Positions 1-8,946 of a stretch of DNA of 64,000 bases are shown here, in pieces. Within the stretch, counting starts at the first letter, position 1, and the number at the start of each line of letters is the position of its first letter. The notes beneath the pieces were generated by a model. That model ran no database searches. It saw only the letters and a list, made by a program, of their open reading frames with translations, and was not told where the DNA came from. This DNA is from Pacificibacter marinus (lineage in GTDB: Bacteria > Pseudomonadota > Alphaproteobacteria > Rhodobacterales > Rhodobacteraceae), in assembly GCF_900109555.1 (NCBI RefSeq), contig NZ_FNZV01000014.1:1-64000 (forward strand), given 5' to 3'. The translations under genes were made by a program, and so were the position numbers.

Positions 1-290
1 TTCTCTAATTGGGTGTCAGGGTCAAGCTCGTTTTCCTTCTTTTGAATGATCAAGGATCGTTTATCCGGGTCACGCTTCTCTTCGCAGTCTGGTTTGGCGT
101 TCGAAATGGCGCCGCTGCATGCATGTGTCGGATTGGAAGTGGAGAGCCCCGCTTTCCGGCGCGCTTCTAGTTGCGCACCAGACATTTTCGGCTTCGTCTA
201 TTACCAGACAGGGCATGTTTACATGCCCGAGAGGGCACGAACCTCGTCCGGATTGGACGATCCCGTCAGGTTAGGTGGTAGGCTACTTGT
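1..290. other. Non-coding DNA at the left edge, probably IS110 flank
   Basis: I see no credible gene here. The stretch lies immediately downstream of the transposase pseudogene (which reads leftwards) and is probably the non-coding right end of the same IS110-type element. No inverted repeats or target duplication could be assigned with confidence; IS110 elements often lack both. Confidence 0.4.
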
Positions 291-951
291 TCATGCCGTG
301 CCTCCAACTTGTTCCTGACGGAATTCACTGCCGTCGATCCACATACGGTGGAGCAGAACGGCAAGTTTGCGGGCGACGGCAACAACTGCGCGTCGGCGAC
401 CTTTGGTGCGCATCAATCGCATGCCCCATGATTTAATCTGTGACCCTGCCATCGTTCGCATCAGTAATGCGTTGGCAGCAGCATAAAGAGTTGCACGAAC
501 ATTTCGATCTCCTGCCTTACCAGCCATCAAAAGATCCGTGTTTCACTGTTCGGGGCAATCGTACGCCGAAGATTTTCAGAAGACCCCGAACCTCGTTAGC
601 CAGATCCATTGTCTTCTTGAGCAAAGCTTTACGCGTGCTCAATAGCGCCCTCAGCCCGTGGGCTTCTCGGCTCTTCATATGAACCGGACTGAACCAGCCT
701 GTTCGTAGGATTTGAGCAACGCCCTTTGCATCTGTCTTGTCGGTTTTGTTTCGCATCGCAGATAAGGCGGCACTTACTGGCCGAGCTTCCATGTATACGA
801 CTTCAAAGCCAACGCGCAAAAGCTGCAAGACAGTCGGCGATGTCCTCGACTTCGCATGGCAACTCTCGCTCAAGGTAAACCTTGCCCTTGCCATCCACAA
901 TGCACATCGACAAGACCGAAGCGACACATCTAATCCAACATAATATTCCAT
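291..951 (-). pseudogene. IS110-family transposase, degraded (frameshifts and internal deletion)
   Basis: Two reading frames carry pieces of one IS110 transposase. The piece at 951-517 starts with MEYYVGLDVS (start of the DEDD domain) and continues with MEARPVSAALSAMRNKTDKTDAKG and KALLKKTMDLANEVRGLL. The piece at 530-291 carries the C-terminal block KAGDRNVRATLYAAANALLMRT. Between about 910 and 810 the expected family sequence (VDGKGKVYLERELP) is readable only in another frame, so there is a frameshift there. The two pieces total about 220 residues against roughly 340 in an intact protein, so most of the C-terminal transposase_20 region is deleted. The copy cannot encode an active enzyme. 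It is a decayed remnant next to the iron-transport operon. Confidence 0.88.
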
Positions 952-1362
952 TTTCTGTCTCCCTTATTCACAGCTATGCTGTGATCCTATCGGGAGCTCG
1001 ACCAAAGTGCAGGGTCAGCCCAATTACGCATGCTTCCCGCCCGAAGTGTCGATCAACACGAACGGCTCTTAGCATGCGTATTTTCCCCAAGCCGCAAAAG
1101 CTAGACCCCCGCACAACCGTGTGGAAAGCTGAAGACATCCGCGCTTTTTGAGGGGGCGGATTATGAGTAAGCGCGCCAAGGGCCGCATAAATGAGTTGAG
1201 AGACCGGAACGTAAGCGGGGCAAGTCCAAAGCAGCGCATCGGCGAACTCAACGAAGCTAAGGCCAAATTGTATAAGGACGGTTATACTTGCTCGTCATCT
1301 CTTAAAATGCATTGGGCAAAAGTGAGAACGTTTCATGCTTTCAACGCTACGCCGCCAAACGA
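952..1362. other. Intergenic DNA between IS remnant and iron-transport operon
   Basis: This 411-base stretch holds the 5' flank of the transposase remnant and the 3' flank of the iron ABC operon. An open frame beginning at 1163 (MSKRAKGR...) has a purine-rich sequence before its ATG. It resembles no family I recognise and runs into the antisense of the ATPase gene, so I do not call it a gene. No clear terminator is visible. Confidence 0.4.
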
Positions 1363-2124
1363 TCAGATTGCATCCTGCACAGCGGGTCCGTCCACGATCA
1401 TAATAGGGGCGCCGCGTGAGCAACGTTCGACCCGGCTTTCGATACCGTAAAGGCGACGGATCAGGGCAGGGGTCAACACTTCGAGGGTGGGGCCAAAGGC
1501 AAGGGTGCGTCCTTCGGCCAGTGCTATGGTTGTAGAGCAGCAGCGCATCACCTGATTCAAGTCGTGCATAGCCAAAATCAACACCGCTTGCGTTTCCTCG
1601 GCATAAAGGCGCAGGGACTCTAACACTTCATACTGGCGGTTGAGGTCAAGCGCAGAGGTTGGTTCGTCCATGAGAACCACTTTAGGACGGCTCACGAGCG
1701 TCTGTGCAATCGAAACCGCCTGTCGCTGCCCGCCGGAAAGCTCTGACAGTTGTTGGTCCACCAAGTGCGAGATGTTGAAGCGGCGCACGGTCTCGTCAAC
1801 GGCGCGCAGTTCTTCAGTACTCAGCCGCCAGCCACCGCTACCCTGTTTCAGGGATAGTATAATTGATTCATAGACCGTTAGTGCGGCGGTCATGCCGGTG
1901 TCTTGGGGCATATAACGCAGCTCATGGTCATGGGCCCCTTCTAATTGGACGGCACCCGCGCCACGTAGATGCCCTGCGATGCGGCGAAATAGGGTGGATT
2001 TTCCGGCTGCATTAGCCCCCACCAATGCCGTCAACACACCGCCCTGCAAGCTGGCTGAGGCATCAAACAGGATTTGACGTCGGCCATAGCGCGCGCCAAC
2101 TTTGTCCAAGGTCAAGCTTACCAT
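1363..2124 (-). CDS. Iron-siderophore-type ABC transporter ATPase (FecE/FepC family)
   Basis: A 253-residue cytoplasmic ATPase that would energise import of an Fe(III) chelate, haem or cobalamin-like substrate. Walker A is GANAAGKST (about residues 36-44), the signature is LSGGQRQ and Walker B is VVLMDEPTSALDL, followed by the switch His in AMHDLNQ. Length and motifs fit the FecE/FepC/BtuD subfamily. It is the last gene of a three-gene leftward operon (binding protein, permease, ATPase), and its start overlaps the permease stop by 7 bases. The family is clear; the exact ligand is not. The iron-rhodo-box-like site ahead of the operon favours iron. Confidence 0.92.
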   Translation of the reverse strand: MVSLTLDKVGARYGRRQILFDASASLQGGVLTALVGANAAGKSTLFRRIAGHLRGAGAVQLEGAHDHELRYMPQDTGMTAALTVYESIILSLKQGSGGWRLSTEELRAVDETVRRFNISHLVDQQLSELSGGQRQAVSIAQTLVSRPKVVLMDEPTSALDLNRQYEVLESLRLYAEETQAVLILAMHDLNQVMRCCSTTIALAEGRTLAFGPTLEVLTPALIRRLYGIESRVERCSRGAPIMIVDGPAVQDAI

Positions 2125-3185
2125 GATTTGCGCCCCTTCGTCAGGATCAGTGCCGCAAAGAACGGCACCCCTACAAGGGCGGTGATAATCCCAATAGGAA
2201 GCACGGCGCCGGGCAGGATTGCCTTGGACAGAACTGACGTGGCCGAAAGAATTACTGCGCCGGACAGCATCGAACCGGGCAGGAAAAACCGCTGGTCTTC
2301 GCCCAAAAGCAGCCGCGCCACATGGGGCCCGACGATGCCGATGAAGCCGATCGTGCCGACAAAGCTTATCGGCACCGCGGCAAGAACCGAGACCAACACC
2401 AAGGCCTCAAGCCGCAGTCGTTTCACGGGCACCCCCATAGCCGAGGCCCGAACTTCGCCAAGTCGTATTGCGGTTAGCGCCCAAGCGCGTCGGGCAAATA
2501 GCGGCGTGCAGATCGCCAGAATGATCGCTGTGACTGCGACCTTCCCCCAAGTCGCCTTGGACAGGCTTCCCATGGTCCAAAACACCACCGCCGACAGCGC
2601 TTGTTCAGAGGCAAAATATTGAAGCAAAGCCAGCGCCGCATTAAAGGAAAACACCAATGCGATGCCCAGTAATACGATCGTTTCCACAGTCACGCCCCTA
2701 AGCGTCGATAGGCCAAAAATCAAAAGAGAAGCTGCCATAGCCATAGCAAAAGCATTGATCGGAACCATTAAAGAAATTGCGCCCGGAAACAAAGAAACGC
2801 CTAGTACCATCGCCAAGGCCGCTCCGAAACTTGCCGCCGCTGAAAGGCCCAAGGTAAAGGGACTGGCTAATGGATTTGCCAAAATCGTCTGCATCTGCGC
2901 GCCGGCCAGCGACAGACTTGCCCCAACCGTAACAGCGAGCAACGCCATCGGCATCCGAATATCCCAGACGACGACGCGTATCTGCAAGTCTGCCGTTCCC
3001 GGCGCAAAAAGTGTTTTCAGAACGTCCCCTACGGCATAGCGCGCAGGCCCAAGTGAGACGTCCACCGCCACCGATAACACCAACGCCACGCTCAATCCGA
3101 CAAGGATCGCGATGCGGCGGGCCACCAATCCACGGTAACTTTGCACGCTTGCGGATTCGGATGGATCTAATTCGGCGGTTGTCAT
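2118..3185 (-). CDS. FecCD-family ABC transporter permease
   Basis: A 355-residue polytopic membrane protein with about ten hydrophobic segments, as in FecCD/BtuC permeases. It shows the typical block GASLSLAGAQMQTILANPLASPFTLG (a variant of the family motif G.(L)Q...NPLA.P..LG) and a C-terminal GFIGIVGPHVARLLLGEDQR segment that forms the ATPase coupling loop. It would form a homodimeric channel for the chelate delivered by the binding protein encoded upstream. A GC-rich hairpin lies in the 60-base gap separating it from the binding-protein gene. It overlaps the ATPase gene downstream. Confident at family level, substrate inferred as an iron complex. Confidence 0.93.
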   Translation of the reverse strand: MTTAELDPSESASVQSYRGLVARRIAILVGLSVALVLSVAVDVSLGPARYAVGDVLKTLFAPGTADLQIRVVVWDIRMPMALLAVTVGASLSLAGAQMQTILANPLASPFTLGLSAAASFGAALAMVLGVSLFPGAISLMVPINAFAMAMAASLLIFGLSTLRGVTVETIVLLGIALVFSFNAALALLQYFASEQALSAVVFWTMGSLSKATWGKVAVTAIILAICTPLFARRAWALTAIRLGEVRASAMGVPVKRLRLEALVLVSVLAAVPISFVGTIGFIGIVGPHVARLLLGEDQRFFLPGSMLSGAVILSATSVLSKAILPGAVLPIGIITALVGVPFFAALILTKGRKSW

Positions 3186-3204
3186 CGTGTTTCCAATGGT
3201 ATTT

Positions 3205-3225
3205 GGCGGCCCGTTGAGGGCCGCC
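3205..3225 (-). promoter_or_regulatory. Intercistronic hairpin after the iron-binding-protein gene
   Basis: A perfect 8-bp stem (GGCGGCCC / GGGCCGCC) with a 5-base loop sits between the stop of the binding-protein gene and the start of the permease gene. It lacks a T-tract, so it is more likely a 3' mRNA-stabilising or partial-attenuation structure than a full terminator. Confidence 0.6.
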
Positions 3226-3245
3226 CAGTTTAGATAAGAACGGAC

Positions 3246-4382
3246 TTAGTTGTTGGCTGTGTCGCCCAGAGAAACCCAATAGCCTGGGCTGTAATCCACT
3301 GGCAAAAAGCGGGTATGCAGCTCTTTCAGCGTCGCTTCGGGGTCCAGATCGGCAAACAGGTCAGGGTGAAGCCATGTTGCCAACCTTTGCACCGCGATGA
3401 AGCTGTAAGGCGAGTTGTAAAACTGGTGCCAAATGCCATGAACTTGGCCGTTATTAACCGCTTTCACCCCTGTATACGCGGGCCGCTCCATCAGGGCTGC
3501 AAGTTTCCCCTCTGCTACAGCCATGTCCGAGCCGGGCCCCATGCCAATCCATGCGCCGCCGGGTACATAAGCATCCCAATTGCCGCCCGTAACCACGATC
3601 TGATCCGGGTCCGAAGCGATAACTTGTTCTGCGTTCACCGTGCCAAAGGTGCCGGGAATGAATTCTGACCCCATGTTGGTGCCCCCTGCAAGTTCAACGA
3701 AACGGCCAAAGTTACCATCACCAAAGGACATGCAGCAATCCTCGGAATAGCCCCCGGCGCGCTCGACGAAGACCAGCGGGCGGTGTAGATCCTTTTGCGC
3801 CGCGATAACATCAGTGACGCGCGCAAGCTGATCCTCGTAGAAGGCCTGGAATTCCGCAGCTTTATCGTCTTCGCCAAAGAGTTTCCCGACGATATTCATG
3901 GACTGCGTGGTGTGCTCAAATGGCTTTTCACGAAAGTCTACGTATACGATAGGAATGCCGACCTTGGCCAACTTAGCCTCGTACCCTGCTTCGTCCGTCG
4001 CAGCTTTGGCTTCAAGGTTCATGATCAATACGTCGGGGTTCAACGACACGGCTTGCTCGATGTCAAAAGATCCGTCCTTGAACCCACCGAAGGTCGGGAT
4101 GTCCTTCAATTGCGGAAATTTTTCTGCGTAAATATCATAGCTTTCCGGCGAGGCTTGGCGGAAATCGTCGCGCCAACCCACTACGCGTTCAAACGGATTT
4201 TCGCTGTCCAATACGGCGGTAAAGAAAACCTGCCGACCCTCGCCCAGAATAACGCGCTCGACCGGTGCGTCGACCGTAACCTCGCGACCGGCGATGTCGG
4301 TCAGGGTGATGGGATCGGCTTGCGCAAGGCTGGCTGCGAAAAGACTCAGCGCACTGGCGCAGAGAAGGGGACGAAGAGTCAT
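3246..4382 (-). CDS. Periplasmic iron-complex-binding protein (FecB/TroA-like)
   Basis: A 378-residue substrate-binding protein with a Sec signal peptide (MTLRPLLCASALSLFAASLAQA) and the two-lobed TroA/FecB fold: ITLTDIAGREVTVDAPVERV at the mature N-terminus is the family hallmark. I chose the ATG at 4382, not an upstream in-frame one, because it has AGGAG at good spacing and begins the signal peptide. It captures an iron chelate in the periplasm for the permease/ATPase pair encoded downstream. Its promoter region, shared with the divergent methyltransferase, carries a TGA-N9-TCA palindrome, so iron-dependent repression is likely. The mature protein has CC within a VERAGGYSEDCCMSFGDG segment, which is uncommon in my experience. 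Confidence 0.92.
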   Translation of the reverse strand: MTLRPLLCASALSLFAASLAQADPITLTDIAGREVTVDAPVERVILGEGRQVFFTAVLDSENPFERVVGWRDDFRQASPESYDIYAEKFPQLKDIPTFGGFKDGSFDIEQAVSLNPDVLIMNLEAKAATDEAGYEAKLAKVGIPIVYVDFREKPFEHTTQSMNIVGKLFGEDDKAAEFQAFYEDQLARVTDVIAAQKDLHRPLVFVERAGGYSEDCCMSFGDGNFGRFVELAGGTNMGSEFIPGTFGTVNAEQVIASDPDQIVVTGGNWDAYVPGGAWIGMGPGSDMAVAEGKLAALMERPAYTGVKAVNNGQVHGIWHQFYNSPYSFIAVQRLATWLHPDLFADLDPEATLKELHTRFLPVDYSPGYWVSLGDTANN

Positions 4383-4426
4383 ATAAAGCTCCTGAAGAAT
4401 GATATCTTCGGGTCGCCTAATATTTC

Positions 4427-4441
4427 TGACTAATTTAGTCA
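4427..4441. promoter_or_regulatory. Iron-rhodo-box-like palindrome (TGA-N9-TCA)
   Basis: TGACTAA-T-TTAGTCA is a perfect 7-1-7 inverted repeat in the 122-base divergent promoter region between the iron-binding-protein gene and the methyltransferase gene. It matches the TGA-N9-TCA pattern described for RirA-type iron control in Rhizobiales and Rhodobacterales, and the 7-1-7 layout also resembles Fur-family operators. Its centre is about 52 bases before the binding-protein ATG and 71 before the methyltransferase ATG, so it could control both. Confidence 0.65.
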
Positions 4442-4504
4442 ATTAAAAAGTTGACAGTTTTACTCATTTATCTAAAACGGGGATAACCCAAACAAAGTAA
4501 CGCC

Positions 4505-5272
4505 ATGACATTAAGCAACCGAGATTTACGCGACGAAATTCGCGACTACTGGTCAGACCGCGCAGCCACTTTTGACGATGATCCTGGCCATCGTATTGAT
4601 GACGGTGCCGAAATGGCGGCATGGGAAGTTTTGTTTGGACGTCACCTTGGCGATGGAGATGGGCGCGCACTTCTCGATCTTGCGTCAGGTACTGGAGAAA
4701 TCGCGCGTTTGTGTCAGCGGTTGGGGTTTGCTGTGACGGGCCTTGATTGGGCAGAACCGATGCTGGAACGTGCGCGCGGGAAACTGCCGGACGTGACATT
4801 TCTACAGGCCGATGCAGAGCGTACGACGCTGCCCTCGGCAAGCATGGATGTGATCGTCACGCGCCATCTGGTCTGGACCTTGGTGGACCCGATGGCAGCC
4901 TTTGCCGAATGGTTCCGTGTGCTCAAGCCAGAAGGAAAACTGCTGATTGTGGATGGCGATTTTGTATCCCGCAGTCTGCTGGGCAAGATATTTCAGCGTA
5001 TGGTGCCAAATGGATCACACAGTGCTATTTCCGCTATCAATGCCGCGCGCCACAAGGATATCCTCGCCAATGTGCATTTCAGCGGTGGGGCACGGGCCGA
5101 TCAAGTGGCTGCATTGTTGTATTCCAGCGGATACCGCGAGATTACAATCGACAAACGACTTGCGCCGATTCACCGCGCACAGGCCACGCAATTTGACTGG
5201 CGAAAAACACTTTTGCGGCGATCCGAACATCGCTACGCAATAAGTGCATCAAAGCCCCAAATACCCGAATAG
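4505..5272 (+). CDS. Class I SAM-dependent methyltransferase
   Basis: A 255-residue soluble methyltransferase of the Methyltransf_11/UbiE-like group. Motif I is LLDLASGTGEIARLCQ (about residues 57-72), followed by the acidic GLDWAEPMLERAR loop, ADAERTTLPSASMDVIVTRH, and the motif III region RVLKPEGKLLIVDGDF. It is transcribed divergently from the iron ABC operon and shares the palindromic iron-type operator region, so it may modify the chelate or ligand taken up by that transporter. The acceptor cannot be read from sequence. A weak ribosome-binding site precedes the ATG. Confidence 0.85.
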   Translation: MTLSNRDLRDEIRDYWSDRAATFDDDPGHRIDDGAEMAAWEVLFGRHLGDGDGRALLDLASGTGEIARLCQRLGFAVTGLDWAEPMLERARGKLPDVTFLQADAERTTLPSASMDVIVTRHLVWTLVDPMAAFAEWFRVLKPEGKLLIVDGDFVSRSLLGKIFQRMVPNGSHSAISAINAARHKDILANVHFSGGARADQVAALLYSSGYREITIDKRLAPIHRAQATQFDWRKTLLRRSEHRYAISASKPQIPE

Positions 5273-5723
5273 CACATCGAAAGTAACACGCTGCGCATGG
5301 CGCCCGTGTGTGAAAACGCAGCAAAATCCCGTGGTCTCCGCCACTTGCCAATTCATGGAACGCACGTCGAAGGTTGATTTTTTTACTGCTTTGCTGTCAG
5401 TGACACTTTCGCTTTGGGCTGGGAACGGGCATTGGACGCGTTTCGAACGAAGGTCGGCTTAGGGCTGTTCATGTCGGCCAACACAACGGGCGGAAATTGT
5501 GCATTCGCTGCGGTGTGTGCAAAGGCCCGCTGTGCGGGATAAAATGGATATTGGTCTTGGTAGGGCCGATGACTGCTTTCGTGAAATAGGCGCCTTAGCG
5601 ACCGCTACTCTAATCGTTCAACAAGCGGTCGTTTTTGGAGGTGCTGAAAAACGTTCATGATTAATTGTAGGTTGAACGAGTTTTATGGTATTCAAAAGAC
5701 ACAAGAATTAGAAAGACAAATTT
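5273..5723. other. Gene-free 450-base stretch
   Basis: No open frame here resembles a protein family. Base composition shifts from GC-rich to AT-rich toward the orphan gene at 5724. The only structured element I see is the hairpin plus T-run at 5599-5636. Confidence 0.4.
5599..5636 (+). terminator. Possible rho-independent terminator
   Basis: An 8-bp stem, CGACCGCT / AGCGGTCG, with a 17-base loop is followed directly by TTTTT. It lies about 330 bases after the methyltransferase stop and 90 bases before the AT-rich orphan gene. The long loop and the distance make it only a candidate. Confidence 0.35.
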
Positions 5724-6422
5724 ATGCTTATTTCAGTTTTTGAAGACGATTACCTAAAAATCACCTCTCGTCAAAAACAGAGTAATGACAATAAAAATAC
5801 TATCCTCTTGTCTTTCACTGGCATCGGTCATGGGATGGGGGGGATAGATGTTCAAAATCCAGAGTTCTTTGGAGCAGGCCGTTCTTTCGACAATATAATA
5901 TTTATAACTGATAAAACCAGATCTTGGGGGAACCAGTTAGATTTCAAATTCATAAAAGAAACTATTGCTCCATACGTTGGAGATAGAAGCATCTACTCCA
6001 TCGGCAATAGTATGGGTGGATTTAACTCCATTATATCAACAAGCTACATGCCAACAGACGTGTGCGTATCGTTTGTTCCTCAATACAGTGTAAACCCTTC
6101 AATCGTTCCTTGGGAAAGGCGATGGAAAAAGTACACCTCGAAGATTAAAGAGTATCGCTTTGAAAGCGTTAAAAATTTCATAAATGATAAAACAAGATAC
6201 TTTATATTTTCTGGTAGCATGGGGGCAGATGATAGGCACGCAAAGCTATTCCCAGTGAAAGACAACGTCCACCATTACTCTTTCCATAATATCGCTCACG
6301 ATGTGGCTAAGGAATTAAAGGAAAAGGGCTTTTTGGAAAGATCAGTACAAAACTGTTTCAACGAGGAAAGTGATCTGCCCCGAGGAATCGGATATGATAA
6401 ACTGAGTCCGAAAAGTACTTGA
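5724..6422 (+). CDS. Orphan alpha/beta-hydrolase-like protein, AT-rich
   Basis: A 232-residue predicted soluble protein. A nucleophile-elbow-like GNSMGG follows SIYSIGNSMGGFNSII (about residue 92), and a late His in YSFHNIAHDVAK could complete a triad, so an alpha/beta-hydrolase fold is plausible. Similar proteins are found near surface-polysaccharide genes in marine alphaproteobacteria, but no such genes are present here. Codon use and composition are clearly more AT-rich (many AAA, ATA, TAT codons) than neighbours, and low-density DNA flanks it on both sides, so recent transfer is likely. No signal peptide. Function unknown. Confidence 0.7.
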   Translation: MLISVFEDDYLKITSRQKQSNDNKNTILLSFTGIGHGMGGIDVQNPEFFGAGRSFDNIIFITDKTRSWGNQLDFKFIKETIAPYVGDRSIYSIGNSMGGFNSIISTSYMPTDVCVSFVPQYSVNPSIVPWERRWKKYTSKIKEYRFESVKNFINDKTRYFIFSGSMGADDRHAKLFPVKDNVHHYSFHNIAHDVAKELKEKGFLERSVQNCFNEESDLPRGIGYDKLSPKST

Positions 6423-6646
6423 CGTTTACCCAGCCAAACGCGGGCAATGTCCAACAAGATCAACCTTGTAAAAGAATGGCTCGTTTTCAATTACGCTGTG
6501 GCGCGAGAAGCCCTGCAAAATTAGCCAACAACTTTAAGATATAGCTCATTTGACGCTAAGCAGATCTATCGCGACCAGTCTATTACGGGCGGCGCGATTT
6601 TGATCGAAGGTTGCAATCATCCATCTCTCTCAAACGTCGTCGCCTC

Positions 6647-8302
6647 CTAGGTTTTGTCTGGCTTGCCGGCCGGTATTAGTGCATCAAACGGTTTGCCTGT
6701 GGCAGCCTCATATTCGGCCTCGTCCCAGAATCCGATTAAAATACCGGTCTCTGCCGCCTTGCGCTGTCCGGCCAATACTTTTGCTGTCGCTGTTATACGG
6801 GTGTGGTGTTGTAAGGACCACGCGGTCAAGGCTTGCTCCATTTCAGCGCGTGCGGCGATATGTTCATCGTCATCTGAACTGCCAATGTTGCACAGTTCTT
6901 GCGGGTCGGTCTCGAGATCGAACATCACGGGGGCGAAGCCCTCGCAGCGGATATATTTCCAACGTCCATCGTGGATCATGACGGTGCGGGCATCCTCTTG
7001 CGGCACGTCAAGTTCTTGCGCCATTTCAAAGCTGGAATTGTCATGCTCGCTGATCGCATAGCGACGCGAAAACCCTGATGTGCCGTGCAGCAGTGGTGTA
7101 AGATTTCGCCCCTCAAGGATGTGCGGTTTTGGCTCTCCCCCAAGGGCGTTCAGAAACGTTGGCGCAAGGTCGATCATTTCGACCAATTCATCCGTCACCG
7201 TACCGCGGGTTGAATCTGCCTTTGGGCGTGGATCACAAATGATCAACGGTACCTTGGCCGCAACCTCGTGATAAAAATCTTTATCACCCATCCAGTGATC
7301 GCCCATGTAATCGCCGTGGTCAGACGTAAATGCGATGATCGTGTTCTCGCTTATCCCTGTTTCATCCATCCACGCAAACAGCCGGCCAAGATTGTCATCA
7401 AGCTGTTTGATCAACCCCATGTAGGCCGGAATGACGTGTTCGCGCACATGATCGCGGCTGAAACTTTTGCAGACGCGGGCGTTTTGATAGGCACGTAACA
7501 AGGGATGGTCCACATCGCGCTCAGCGTCTGAGCGGATCGGGTCGATGATATGCTCTGGTCCGTACATGTCATGATAGGGCGCGGGAACGATGTAGGGCCA
7601 ATGGGGTTTGATATAGCTGAGATGGCACATCCACGGCTGACCGTCGGTCTGTGCTTGGGTCATGAAATCCATTGCGCGGTCAGTCATATAGGCGGTTTCG
7701 GAATGTTCTTCGGGAACATTCGCCGCAAGGCGGGAATTCTTCAGCAACCACGCGGACAAAAGTTCACCATCTGCATCTACGCCTGAGTTTGCGAAATCTT
7801 CCCACGGGTTTTCGGATGTGTAGCCTAAGTTGACCAAATAATCATCATACGCCGACCATTTCTGCCGTGCGCTGTCAGGGTGTAATCCGTCGTCTCGCTC
7901 AAACGCTTCGAACCCGCATTCGGACACGCGCACGCCGATTTCGGATTTTGGGTCGATACCTAACCACGCCATGCCTTCCTGATCGGCGGTCATGTGGGTC
8001 TTACCAACAAGCACAGCGCGCGCGCCTGCCTCGCGTAGGTGATCACCAAGTGTCGGCTCTCCTACGCGCAGCGGCATCCCGTTCCAGGTGGAACCGTGGC
8101 TGCGCACGTATCGGCCCGTATAGGCAGACATACGCGATGGGCCGCAGACGGGCGACTGTACATAGGCCTTGTTGAATTGCACGCCGCGCTTTGCCAGCGC
8201 ATCAATGTGGGGGGTGTGCAAATGCGGGTGGCCATAGCAGCTCAGGTAATCGAACCGCAATTGGTCTGCCATAATCCACAAAACGTTCGGCGTATCGGTC
8301 AC
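6647..8302 (-). CDS. Type I sulfatase / phosphonate monoester hydrolase-like enzyme
   Basis: A 551-residue alkaline-phosphatase-superfamily hydrolase. The N-terminal PNVLWIMADQLRFDYL holds metal ligands; VCGPSRMSAYTGR is the C-x-P-S-R motif whose Cys is converted to formylglycine; TSDHGDYMGDH supplies later metal ligands. The overall layout (C-terminal WSLQHHTRIT segment, KPHWPYIVPAPYHDMY) is closer to phosphonate monoester hydrolases and broad sulfatases than to arylsulfatase A. There is no signal peptide, so it acts in the cytoplasm on imported substrate. Its start overlaps the MarR stop (ATGA), so the pair is co-expressed; a TAXI-TRAP importer is divergent. The substrate is probably an organosulfate or phospho(no)diester. 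Confidence 0.85.
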   Translation of the reverse strand: MTDTPNVLWIMADQLRFDYLSCYGHPHLHTPHIDALAKRGVQFNKAYVQSPVCGPSRMSAYTGRYVRSHGSTWNGMPLRVGEPTLGDHLREAGARAVLVGKTHMTADQEGMAWLGIDPKSEIGVRVSECGFEAFERDDGLHPDSARQKWSAYDDYLVNLGYTSENPWEDFANSGVDADGELLSAWLLKNSRLAANVPEEHSETAYMTDRAMDFMTQAQTDGQPWMCHLSYIKPHWPYIVPAPYHDMYGPEHIIDPIRSDAERDVDHPLLRAYQNARVCKSFSRDHVREHVIPAYMGLIKQLDDNLGRLFAWMDETGISENTIIAFTSDHGDYMGDHWMGDKDFYHEVAAKVPLIICDPRPKADSTRGTVTDELVEMIDLAPTFLNALGGEPKPHILEGRNLTPLLHGTSGFSRRYAISEHDNSSFEMAQELDVPQEDARTVMIHDGRWKYIRCEGFAPVMFDLETDPQELCNIGSSDDDEHIAARAEMEQALTAWSLQHHTRITATAKVLAGQRKAAETGILIGFWDEAEYEAATGKPFDALIPAGKPDKT

Positions 8303-8808
8303 TGGTCAGGTTCACTTTCAAGTATTGAATCAATTGGCTGACGAAAGAAATCTTCAAGGCGGTCGAGAAGGTCAATAAAGGTCTTTAATTCTTCATCTGT
8401 AAAGGTCGCCTTGAGCGCGTCACGCCGTTGCTTCATCACAGGCGCGCTTTGTGCATAGGCAGCGATGCCAGCAGGGGCCAGTGACACCAAAACCTGACGA
8501 CCGTCTTGGCCATTGCGCGCCATTGTTACATATCCCTTGTCCCGCATGGCCGGCAGCGCACGGCTGAGTTGGGAATGGTCAATGCGCTGAATTTCAGCCA
8601 AGTCGCGGATCGTCATCGGCCCTGCTTCGGACAAATCCCAAAGCACCCGCCACTCAACAATCGATAAGCCGCTTGCCTTTTGAAGGATACGTTGGCCCTG
8701 CAGGCGTGACGCCGCATAGGTCGCCGGAAGGCGCGAAAACAGATTGTTTTTCTCGCGCAAGCGCCGCTGTTTAATACGTTCTGCCTGAGGTTCTGTCGGT
8801 GTTTGCAT
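8299..8808 (-). CDS. MarR-family transcriptional regulator
   Basis: A 169-residue winged-helix regulator: SGLSIVEWRVLWDLSEAGPMTIRDLAEIQRIDHSQLSRALPAMRDKGYVTM is the MarR helix-turn-helix, followed by a wing with NGQDGRQVLVSL. The ATG at 8808 has GGGAG upstream and is preferred over an in-frame extension. It overlaps the hydrolase gene by four bases and is divergent from the TRAP transporter genes, so it probably controls both transcripts and responds to the transported or hydrolysed compound. The effector is not known. Confidence 0.88.
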   Translation of the reverse strand: MQTPTEPQAERIKQRRLREKNNLFSRLPATYAASRLQGQRILQKASGLSIVEWRVLWDLSEAGPMTIRDLAEIQRIDHSQLSRALPAMRDKGYVTMARNGQDGRQVLVSLAPAGIAAYAQSAPVMKQRRDALKATFTDEELKTFIDLLDRLEDFFRQPIDSILESEPDQ

Positions 8809-8946
8809 CGTCAATATCTCCCTACCAAAGTTAAACACCGAAAAATAATGCGTGACAAGTCATATACTTTCTGCAACGTTTTTATCAGCGGCCTTGGATA
8901 GGGGGTGCTGCGTCTCGGGAGGGGCGCATATCAGGGAGAGAAAAAA

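Noticed and set aside
1148-1450. 100-residue open frame on the + strand next to the IS remnant
   Set aside because: An RBS-like sequence is present but the protein matches nothing I know and its end runs antisense through the ATPase gene.
3795-4433. 212-residue open frame on the + strand
   Set aside because: It lies antisense to the iron-binding-protein gene, has no family resemblance and no ribosome-binding site; a shadow of the real gene.
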